From: Caenorhabditis remanei
Lineage: Eukaryota > Nematoda > Chromadorea > Rhabditida > Rhabditidae
Direction of reading: 5' to 3'
DNA length: 64,000 nt
Assembly: GCF_010183535.1 (NCBI RefSeq)
Contig: NC_071329.1
Location: forward strand, 14,756,001 to 14,820,000
Part shown: positions 11,659-21,233 of the stretch, piece by piece
Numbering within the stretch: the first letter of the stretch is position 1
Layout: each line of letters starts with the position of its first letter
Program-made: the position numbers and the translations under genes
Notes under the pieces: model-generated
Database searches by the model: none
Seen by the model: the letters and a program-made list of their open reading frames with translations, nothing else
Told to the model about the DNA's origin: nothing

Positions 11659-11764
11659 AGAGATCGTATGATGTTTTAATTTTTGTTTCAAATAACTTAA
11701 TAATTTGTCCAGCTCTTCATCGTTTGCCATTGACGCCCAAATGTAACTCTTTTTTATCCATGTT

Positions 11765-11770
11765 TTTATT
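11765..11770 (-). terminator. Polyadenylation signal of gene 5 (minus strand)
   Basis: TTTATT on the + strand is AATAAA on the minus strand, 167 bases after the gene 5 stop. It lies beside the gene 4 signal on the other strand, so the two transcripts probably overlap at their 3' ends. Confidence 0.55.
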
Positions 11771-11779
11771 TGTACATAT

Positions 11780-11785
11780 AATAAA
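11780..11785 (+). terminator. Polyadenylation signal of gene 4
   Basis: AATAAA 122 bases after the gene 4 stop codon and the first such hexamer downstream. Confidence 0.6.
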
Positions 11786-11936
11786 ATATAATAAGTGACT
11801 TCTATTGAATGCGTGGGAGAGAAGAATTGGGAGGAAGAAAATGGAACAGGGAGCGGGAAATCAATACGAATGAAAAAATTATATTCGAGGAAAAAACAAG
11901 AAGACGAGCAAATTTCAGGAAAAGTGTCCACTTCAT

Positions 11937-12435
11937 TTAGTTGTGTGCGAATCCTGCAAATCCAAAATTTCAATTCCTTCCAAAAAGAAAAACCCAAACT
12001 AACCGTTTTGATCGTGTTCCTCCACTTGCAGATCACCGATCGAGCCCTCTGGTGATGGTGGTGGATCTGAAAAAACTACAGATTAATGTTTTTGATACAA
12101 ATTAATTTCAAAAACCAACCATTCTCCACATCGATATTGTGAAGATGATTTGCCAAGTACTCCAACTCTTCGATTGGCCAGTAGTTGCCATAAATTTGCT
12201 GGAAGAGCTCTTGAAGCTCCACGTCATCATGGTGGTGCACGACCGCGACGAGGTCATGGTATTCTGGAGCTGAAAATAATGTCTGTGAGACCTCAAATGT
12301 TAGAATAATACCTGGCTCGACCACATGTTGCTCTTGGTCCTGGTCCACACCGTCATTCAATTCGAGGGCTGGTGGCGGGGAAGATTGCGCCTCTTCCATT
12401 GGTTCGACCTCGGGGATGTCAGCGACTTGATCCAT
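11937..12435 (-). CDS. Gene 5: small acidic protein
   Basis: The only gene on the minus strand. Exons (5' to 3') are 12435-12312, 12269-12120, 12066-12004 and 11953-11937, with phase-1 introns, giving 117 residues. The ATG lies 11 bases after a TTTCAG acceptor-like site. The N-terminus is acidic with PEVEPMEEAQSSPPP. The middle has HHHDDVELQELFQQIYGNYW and LEYLANHLHN, a likely helical segment. The C-terminus has a DPPPSPEG stretch and an acidic end. The last exon is only 17 nt (GFAHN then stop). There is no recognisable domain. The final microexon is the weakest part of the model; reading through that donor instead would add a longer, less plausible tail. Confidence 0.7.
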
Positions 12436-13189
12436 GTTTACAATATCTGAAAACTTGAGAAATTAACTAGAAATACAAGTAAAAAAGAACAAAACATGGA
12501 GTCTATCAAAACCAAAAATGAAAATGAAACAGATGCGAAAACAAACACAGGCGATGAGGGGTCGCCTCCCCTGGGGTAACATGTGTGTTACAGCTGTTCT
12601 TTTTTCCAAGGTACTGACCATGAATGAATGATGAAATGAACATAAAAAGTTTAAAAACATTTCCGATTTGGCAGAAGGAAAAAGAGGAGAAAGGGGTCAA
12701 ATGAATCAAAGTGAGAAATCTCAAAAGTAAGGGGAGTGGTCTAGACTACTCTCGACAATTTAAGTAATGATTTTGAGGCTATCATCTCAATGATCAGTTG
12801 AAATACACGAGACTAAATTCTTGTGGGGATAGATTCTGGAATGAGTTTACTTTCACACTAATGACGTCTTCCTCTCGTGTATGATTCTGTAAGGTTATAG
12901 TGAGTATAGGAAAATTGAAGTGAATGTGATAAAGAACCTTGAAGCGGGAGTGTAGAGAAAGCAGAAGAAAATAAATTTAGACGTTCAAAGTTCAGGGTGA
13001 TACCAAGGACGATGCAATTGAAATGTCTGGAGAAGCCATCTGTCAATATCATTCATTTCATACATGTTAGTGCACATCTGAATAGCGTAAACACTGGAGT
13101 AGAAGTACTTTATATCTCGATGGGCTGGATTGCAATAAAGATTGTTTCAGCTGAAGAACAACTTCCTAAATAGTCTCCTGCGTTTTCCA

Positions 13190-13440
13190 TATGGCAACTG
13201 TTTACTATCTTTTTGAAGATTCAATATATTCTGATTTGAACGGACAACTCTGTTTGCATTTGAAATATCAGAAGACCAGAAACATCTTGAACTGAATGTC
13301 ACCTTTACAATTAGTTTACCATCTGTGAATTACATTTCTTTTCTTTTTTTTTATCAAAGAGTCAGGCTTAGAAATTACTTTCCGTTGATAAATTTGCATT
13401 TTTCACAAAATGAAAATTGTTGGATCCTTTTCAATTTCCT
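13190..13440 (+). repeat. Diverged ~250-bp direct repeat, left copy
   Basis: Shares long stretches with 16440-16680, for example GATTTGAACGGACA, CATCTGTGAATTA and AATTTGCATTTTTCACAAAA. The two copies bracket gene 6. Confidence 0.7.
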
Positions 13441-13542
13441 CTGATTAGCTTTTGATGTTTCCTCCAACAACTCCAACAACTAGTGTGCAACTGCGCTCTG
13501 TTGACACGTCGTGACTGTTGCGAAAAGGGCTCCGGGACAATT

Positions 13543-13634
13543 CGCAACTAGAAGTTTCGCAGCCGAGACATTCCGCAACTAGACGTTTCGCAGCCGAGAC
13601 ATTCCGCTGCCGGACGTTTCGCAGCTATGCGTTC
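13543..13634 (+). repeat. 31-bp tandem repeat, three units
   Basis: Units start CGCAACTAGAAGTTTCGCAG, CGCAACTAGACGTTTCGCAG and CGCTGCCGGACGTTTCGCAG and continue with CCGAGACATTC (last unit diverged). Copies 1 and 2 differ by one base over 31. Confidence 0.85.
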
Positions 13635-14281
13635 TACAGCCTCAATTTCCCCCGTTTTTTCTGTGATAACTTGACTTTTTCGGATAATTAATAGTTCGTG
13701 AAGTGAAAAAATATAACTTTTTGGTAGTTTTCAAAAAGGGGACCACAAGAAATTTTGTCCAAAAAAGCAACAACAAAAAAGTTTTTTGAAAAAAGTACTA
13801 CAACCAACATTTTAAGGTTTAGTTTAAAAACAGGAAAAATCAGAAACATTAAAAATAAATTAACGTTTTTGTTGCCCAATAGTTAATTTTAGTTATTTAT
13901 TTAGCTGATCTGAAAAATATCAGATTTTTTTAAGTATGAATACTTTCAAAACTTCAAATTGTTGTTTTTATTTTCATTCATTTAATGACAAAACTCGTTT
14001 TAATATTATTTTATATAACACATGACTGTCTGAGCTGACATGTCCTGTTTGATGGGTCTATCTTGAGATCAATAGTCTCTTGCTGACAATCGGCCGTTTC
14101 TCTCTTTGTCTCTCTGAACGCCTTCTCACTCGTACATCTTCTCTTTTTTCCTCCTCACACACTCGTCCACATTCACTCTCTTTCATTTATTGTGCCAGTT
14201 TGTGGACTATTCTTGTGACATGTCTCGTGACTTTTTTCTTTTAGTTTTCTTTTCGACTCAATCAATAATAGCTTTTCAGAA

Positions 14282-16049
14282 ATGGAGATCGTTCCAATCC
14301 CAGAAAAATCTAGAGGACCAACAGGTCATTGTTCTACAATAAAAAGGAATCATTCGATGGTTACACAACACAAAACATTCGGTTTAAGAGACTTTATTAT
14401 TGCTCTAGCAGATAATCACGATGATTTGCAAATAGAAACCCTTCCTGAGGAATATGAGGGTCCTGAAAGACATTTGGAAGTAAGTGTGGGGCATTAAACC
14501 CAGAAAAAATAAGTAAATTTGTGCATGTTGACTGGAATCTTTTTTTCACACAATTTTTTTGCACTGTCTCACTAATTCTTAGTTTGCAATATGGCTCTGT
14601 GTGAACTTGTTATGAACTCTTAGAAGAAAATTATGATTTTCAAAGATTTGCATGTTAAGCAGTGATTTTTCAAGGTTTTCCATTTTTGTAGTGATCTTAC
14701 AGTACTGGCCATAAAGACTGCGAGACTTGCAGTTTTTAGTTGAAAATGGTCGATTTTGTAACTGTGAGACGGCCTCACAATATTGATTGTTTATGGAGTG
14801 TATAGACACATATAGAGCTTTATTTTTGTAGTTGACAACTTTTTTGTACCGACACGTCCAAAGAAGTTACAGGCAGTTTGTGTAAAAAGTTCAAAAATAT
14901 TTCATTTTAGCACTGAAAAATGGCAACAATCGCGAGCAATTACTTTGACGATTGATAACTTTTTAGGATGTGCTCGTACAAAAAGTTATCAACTACAAAA
15001 ATGAAGCTCTACTTGTGTTCAATACACTCGATAAACATTCAATATTGTGAGACTATCTGGAAGGCTGTGTCACAGTCACAAAGTTGACCATTTTAAACTG
15101 AAAACTGCAAGTCTCGCATTCTTTATGGCCAATACTATACATATACACCAGAAGATTTCAATTTCACACAACACCAAATGTGTTAATAATCTGAATTATG
15201 AATAATCCCAAAATTTCATTTGTTCAGATGGTAGGACTGAAATGTCCGAGATGTAATAAAGACGCCAACAACACAAGGGACCTCATTGCTCATTTAGTTA
15301 CACACCAGTCAGAACAGATTCAATATATTTACAATTCAACCGGAGCTGTAACTAAAGAAGTCAACGAACAACTGAAATATGCAACAGCCTTGCAGGCCAA
15401 GAACAGTATTTTCAAAAAGTAGGTGGATAACGTCAATAAAAAAGTTTGAGAAATCATTTTTAGGAAGATCGAAAATCGTCTTTTTACAATCAACGTTGCC
15501 ATGTCATCTCCTTTATTCCCATTTCTCTCAATTCGAAAACTAAAAATCCACATGGATCAGCCACCGAATGCAACAAAAAGTTCGGCAAACTCCGACTTGA
15601 TAAAGAAGGATCTAGTGGTAAGAAAATACATGCCAACAGATGTTAACATTCGTTTTTCAGCGTGGCGATAATATTCACGCCTTGTTTTTTGATTGGTTCG
15701 ATATGCAAAAGGTTTACGAGAAAATAAAAGCTGGTATGAAACTGAAACAAGAAAAACAGTAAGTGCACAAGAGTTTTCCATCTGTAAAGATTAATTAACT
15801 TTTAGGGAGATGAAATATTTCGAATCAATCTGCGAAGGTGGACAAGTCATGTATCAAGACTTGGTACACAAAAAACGCACAGAAGAAGAGACAATGTGTT
15901 TGGCCAGTGCATTGAACCTTCCAATCGACTTCACACAAGAACAATTGGTAGATTCGATGCGAATGATGGCGGATGACCAAGCATATTGTCCAGAGACTGG
16001 CTCAAAACGCCGATGCACAAAAAACAAATCGTATAAGTTTGACGTCTAA
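14282..16049 (+). CDS. Gene 6: protein with a single C2H2-like zinc finger
   Basis: Exons 14282-14479, 15228-15418, 15464-15617, 15661-15758 and 15806-16049 join in phases 0, 2, 0 and 2 to give 294 residues; phase use differs from the phase-1 habit of the other genes. The ATG is two bases after a TTTTCAG acceptor-like site. Residues 72-92 fit C-x2-C-x12-H-x3-H (CPRCNKDANNTRD then HLVTH), the spacing of a classical C2H2 finger, though only one finger is present. The rest is Lys/Glu-rich helical sequence with GSKRRCTKNK near the C-terminus, a possible NLS. A nucleic-acid or protein-binding nuclear role is plausible, not shown. Intron 1 carries a 438-bp foldback element, and similar ~250-bp repeats flank the gene. 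Confidence 0.8.
14700..15137. repeat. TA-flanked foldback element, family P copy 1
   Basis: Starts CAGTACTGGCCATAAAG and ends with a near-complement, with TA on both sides. The whole element is an imperfect palindrome. Internal words GTAGTTGACAACTTTTTTGT and its complement mark the family. It fills most of gene 6 intron 1. Confidence 0.8.
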
Positions 16050-17232
16050 ATTCTTTATCACTTTTGTTTTATGTGATATCAAATTTATTTTTATTCCCTC
16101 AATATGCCCATCTTCATTCTGATATTATTCATTGTTTCGTTATTTTAATTTTCATTCACTTTTGTTACACTCTCTGGTCATAATCTCATAAGCCAATTGT
16201 TTCTTTTCATCTTTCACTTCATCCCAACGAACCTTCTTTTAACTGTATGTGCTCCAATATATTTAACCCACTCTCACAATATTATGTTACCCTCACTGTC
16301 TACGTGTTAATTATGTACTAACTCTGATTTATTTTCACGACTGACGAAGTCGTAATAAACAGTAAACAATTAATAATTAACTACTGTCGACGTAGTTTCA
16401 AATAACTCGCGCGTTAATGTTAAACTTCGTTTTCCATTTAGTAACTTTTTGCTATCTTTTTGAAGAACCAAGATATACCGATTTGAACGGACACTTCTGA
16501 CTGTTTTTGGTTTATCAAAAGACCGGAATTATTTCGAACTGAATATAAACTTTACAGTTAGTTAAACATCTGTGAATTATATTCTTTTTACTCTTATTTT
16601 TTTCCTCGAAGGCTTAGAAATTACTTTCCGTGAATAAATTTGCATTTTTCACAAAATGAAAATTGATGGATCCTTTCCAAATCTCATATGTTTCTTGTAA
16701 CCTATAATTATAATCTCGGTTAGCAAATAGAGGTCCTCTTGAGTCTGAAACTTTGATGACCCGCTCCTTATACTGTCCCTTTGTTTCCCCAGAAGACTCT
16801 CTCCTTCTTTTCTCGCTTCCCCTTATCTTGATCGTCATCTCTAAGGCTCTAATTGTCCACCACGTGTTGTGTTGTAATCTAACTTGTAATCTTTTACCTT
16901 CTGTCTACTGCATCACCTGCCCACGCAATATCCCTCAACGCTCACCGACTAATTTGAGAAAAGATGAGAAGCGGTGAGATTACAAGCATCTGCTACACCG
17001 ATTACACACTCCAATTATGGGCCCCTTTGTTTCTTGGTCACGCCTATGTCGGTCTTGTAGCCTTGTGACTCTCAGTTTGGAAGTACATATATGACGTCTT
17101 TATGCACATGATGTTGACCGATTATATATGTTTTGAATGTTGTGCCTCATGTTTTTATGCTTCATTCCGCTTAATTTATCTTCTCCAACTCGTTTTTAAT
17201 AAATTCTACAAACAAATTTCAGAAAACGAATA
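16050..17232. other. Gene-free stretch between genes 6 and 7
   Basis: Contains AATAAA at 16354-16359 and the second copy of the direct repeat (16440-16680). A TTTCAG ends at 17222, ten bases before the gene 7 ATG. Nothing else is supported. Confidence 0.5.
16440..16680 (+). repeat. Diverged ~250-bp direct repeat, right copy
   Basis: Counterpart of 13190-13440 in the same orientation, including TTACTTTCCGTGAATAAATT and CACAAAATGAAAATTG. Confidence 0.7.
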
Positions 17233-19764
17233 ATGGCATCTAACGGAGTAAACGGAACTCACGAAGCGGATGGGAGCCTTCAAGGTTAGTTTTTTTTGTC
17301 TAGACACCCCATATATTTTGTATTCAGGTTCTTCTCCATGCTCCTCCAGCCGTGTATCGCCTCGCCCCGAAACCCTAACTGGAACTCTCGGTATACATGA
17401 AGTTTTTCTAGTACAAACCATTTAATGATTTCCAGATAACAAAGTTCAAGCCTTCAAGGCACAAGTCAAACTTATCTTCCGTACCTTGCTGATTCCACCA
17501 CTGGTTCACGATAGCGAGAAATGCAAAATAACTCTAAAACAGTGTCTCAAGGTATTATTTGAACATTTTTCAGAAAATAATGTGTTATTTCAGATGTTCG
17601 ACGAGCACGAGGAGAGCTTCAAAACAGTAGCGGGACCGATACTGATTCAATACCTGGCTGACCTTATAACAGAGCTCATTTTCCTGAATGAGGTAAAAAT
17701 CACAGCTTGATAATGAATAATTGAATGTTTTTGTTTCAGAACCGTGTCAAATATACTGGAACTCCAGGTATGTCTAGGGTTCTTTATTTTTTCTGCAGGG
17801 TTTTGGCACATTGTGCCATTGTTATTCTTCTTGAATATTACCAACTTTGAGAGGGTATTATGGTTGCTCTAATTGTCTTACAAAGTAAATTATGTATAAA
17901 CCATACAGAACAAAGGTAGAGCTTCATTTTTGTAGTTGACAACTTTTTCATACGGTCACTACCTAGAGAGTTATGGTCATTTTAAGTGGACGGCTCAAAA
18001 ATTACTCTGATTTGCACTGAAATGAGACGATTTGAGGGAGAAATCACTTTGTCGATATGTAACTTGCTAGATAGCCTCCGTTCAAAAAAGTTGTCAACTA
18101 CAAAAATGAAGCTCTAGCTTTGTTATGTATGGTTTATACTGCATTCAGTTATCAGAGCGCATATTGTACTTCGAAAACCTCTGACTTCTTTCAGCAACCG
18201 CGGAGTTTAAGCGAGTATGGTTGGAGAAAATCACAAATCTGCAGAAAGCGCCGCAAATCCAAAATCTAAATTTTGTTAGAGAAGTATTGATGGAGTTTTC
18301 AACGGTAATAACATTATTTTCTCCTCAAAATGACAGAGCCTTTGTTTCAGGCCTTCAAAGCATACTCAGAAGAAGACCAACATTTTCTTCGGGAGTTCAT
18401 GATTAGGGAGATTGCAATTTTCGCCAACGCTTTGACCCACCGTATAGATGTAACAGAAACAAAGCAAAAAACCAAATATTCAAAACTTTGTGTTTTCAGA
18501 TCGAAAAAAACCAATTAATTGGTCATTTTCATATATTACTTGAAAAACAACATGCGGAGCTCCAAAAACTGGCAAAGAATTCGAATGCAGAGATGGCAGG
18601 CATGCAGCAAGAAAAACATGTTCTGGTCTCAAAAATGAAGGAATTAAAACAACAAAATGCTTCTTTCGAGAAAGAGATTGGACAAATGAACCTTAAAATG
18701 AAGAAAATGGCTGAAGATCTCGAGGAGAAAACCAGGAAAGAGCAAAATGGGAAATCGGCAGATGAATTTTTGACATTCGAGGCTGAGGAAGAAATTGCAA
18801 ATCTGGAGGAGGAGCTTGCCCAACTCAAGACGGAAAACCAAGAGCTCAAATCGCAATTGGAGAACGGAGGAAAAATCGAAAAACCAAATGAGGGCAACAC
18901 TTCAATTGAACATCTGGAAAACGAATTGCGGAAACTGAGTCTAGATCGAGAGAAACAAGCAACCGAGATGAATGAGATGAGACAAAAGATTGCAGTGCAA
19001 CAATTGACAATTGATAAATTGAAAAAGGAGGACAATCGAGATGCAATTGAAAGTCTGGAAAGAAAGAAGTCGGAAAATTCTGCTCTTAGAAAACAAGTTG
19101 AAGAATTGACAAGCCGAATGGAAGAGCATAAAATCAAAATTCTGGCAGTCCTAGATGAAGACAAAGAAGAAAACAATGAACGAATTAGAAGTCAAATCCA
19201 AGCAATTTTTACTAAAGAAGATGATTCGACGGCTCCGATTACTGAACTCGACGGTAGTCCAGCTAAATTGAAAGGTAATATAACTGAAAATAGACACAAA
19301 ACAAGAACTTAATTTGATTTGTATTTCTAGGTTCCACCCACTCCAACTCCGAAGAAAGCTCGGCTACATCTGAAGCATCGGACGATAGTGTTTCTAACCG
19401 CCCAAAGAGAAAAACGGGGGAGAAGAATTATTGCGATGTAAGTGGAAAACTACTTTTGGGAAAGGGTTTTCTGATATTAAAAACAAGTTAGATGAGTTGG
19501 TTTTGAATCGGAAATTTCTTTTTCATGTGAATTATGCTTTTAAGCTCATGTTTACAAGACAGAAAACAGAAAAATCTATGTTTCGTTTTTCTTTTTTCTT
19601 TCCCAGATTTTCAACATTCGGGGAAGAAAAAGGATATTTTGAATTTTTTTTTAAACTACTCATATGGAAGCATAAACTTCAAGAACATTCAAAATTGTTC
19701 AAAATTGTATTATCTTATATGTAATATCAATTAAAAATTTCAGAACAAAAAGAACAAGAAGTGA
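17233..19764 (+). CDS. Gene 7: two helical modules plus coiled coil, basic tail
   Basis: Ten exons: 17233-17284, 17328-17390, 17436-17551, 17594-17692, 17740-17767, 18195-18304, 18351-18449, 18500-19274, 19331-19437 and 19744-19764; 489 residues. The N-terminus is Ser/Pro-rich. Residues ~40-110 and ~122-189 are two copies of a helical module; each second half is a 99-nt exon bounded by phase-0 introns, starting MFDEHEES and AFKAYSEED. Residues ~195-420 form a long coiled coil in one 775-nt exon. The tail is Ser-rich, then RPKRKTGEKN and a microexon encoding NKKNKK, NLS-like. The first exon ends in Gln plus one base, as in genes 8-11. Intron 5 carries a family P foldback. Function unknown; a nuclear or scaffold protein is an inference from charge and coil content. 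AATAAA at 20052-20057 fits its 3' end. Confidence 0.85.
17895..18145. repeat. Foldback element, family P copy 2 (gene 7 intron 5)
   Basis: Inverted arms built on AGAGCTTCATTTTTGTAGTT and its complement, ending in ACATAACAAAG-like arms. The outer CAGTACCGG ends are lost. Confidence 0.75.
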
Positions 19765-21233
19765 ACATCAATTATTCAATCTTCGCGAAACTGTGCTATT
19801 CCGTCTATGAACTTTTCATCGCATGTTTCTACTCTACTACCAACCTCACATATTCTTCGCAATTCATTTCAATCTTTATCCCATTCTCTACATTCTCCTC
19901 GATTGCTTTAATACTCTTGATTGACCAACGTATCATTTCCCATTTTTTACCAGAAGTTCACTTTGAGTAAATTAATTTATCATTTTATCGCGACATCCAA
20001 ATTTTACCATATGTGATTTTGAATGTTGTCATCTTATCTGCAAAAAATTGAAATAAATACGGATGGAGTTCTATTTCTACTCGCATACGCAAACCAATTT
20101 ACCAATGTTCTCTCTGCCACTATACACACAAAACGACATTCTCCAAATGTCTTCTTACTACTGCGTGCGCATTCTTGCACGGTGCACGTATAGTTGTTGG
20201 CCACTGGGAGAGGCAGGATGAGTTATATTGGCCCTCTTCTCAACACACACCGGCTACACATAGTCTTGATTACACATGTAGAAAGACAGAAAGACATTCT
20301 CAAAAATGAACTGATTAACGAGAGTTGAGTTTGGGATATAAAAATGAAAAAACAGTTTGTCCAGAAGGAATCGCGTTTCGTTGTTAGCAGAGGAAAATTC
20401 GTACCAAATGTGTTTTTAGTCGATGTCATATTCAGTCATCGGTTTGTATTCTCGTACTACCCTCCGTATAATCGTTTACATTCGTTCACAATTTTGATTC
20501 CAAATCGGAACAAGCACAAATGTAGCTAGACGTAGCCAGACAAGATTGATATGGCCTTTTCGAAATAGATGAAAGAGAAGAAAAGGGATAAGACGTGACG
20601 TTTTGATAGCAAGCGCGAATTTTCTAAAGAAAGTGAGAGGGAAAGGAATCAAAGAAGTGCAAACGAACGGTAGAGAAGAAGAACTAGGTCTCGAATGATA
20701 TATGGACAATTGAAACATTGATACAAACACTTAGAGACATCAGCAGATCAGTATCAAAAGAACAAATGAAGGACACCGAGGAAAAATAATTCAGAGAAAA
20801 AAACTCGTAAAATGGAAAATAATATTGAGCTGCCACCGAAATCTGTGCACATTTGTAACTTTCTATGGGTAATTCGAATGGTATGATTGTTGAACAGTGG
20901 GTTTTCAATTCTGAAATACACAAATTCGTCGGATGAAGACTACTGTAGTGACCAGCACCCAATGATCATCATCATCTTTAGCAGTTTGACAGAGCCTTAT
21001 TTCTCGCCCCAGCTCACTCAAACCCTTCGGTGTATGACAGTGTTGCTTGAGCTATCCAAAAGGTCACTTTAGTTGTCGGACCAGCAGACGCTTCTCGCCT
21101 CCGTGGTGACGGGCTTGCTGCTCGCCATTCATTGTGTTCTTCTTTCTTCATGGATACCTTTCCCTGGTCTATTTTTTCATTAATCAATTTCAGGTTCAAT
21201 ACTCAGCGTTCTTTATTGTCGAAAACTTCGAAA
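19765..21233. other. 3' region of gene 7 and upstream region of gene 8
   Basis: AATAAA at 20052-20057. No exon is supported in the remaining 1.2 kb. A TTTCAG ends at 21193, followed by a 40-base leader to the gene 8 ATG. Confidence 0.5.

Larger units (their letters stand above)
12436..14281. other. Gene-free stretch between genes 5 and 6
   Basis: Divergent upstream region for genes 5 (minus) and 6 (plus). It contains the 31-bp tandem repeat at 13543-13634 and a ~250-bp block at 13190-13440 that recurs downstream of gene 6. A TTTTCAG ends at 14279, two bases before the gene 6 ATG. No exon is supported. Confidence 0.5.

Noticed and set aside
13543..13634. Possible CRISPR-like array
   Set aside because: Units are contiguous tandem copies with no unique spacers, in a eukaryotic genome.
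18529..19176. Long minus-strand ORF opposite the gene 7 coiled coil
   Set aside because: Ser/Phe/Leu-rich mirror of GAA/AAG/GAG codons; no splice or start context. The same holds for minus ORFs opposite genes 2, 3, 11, 13 and 14.
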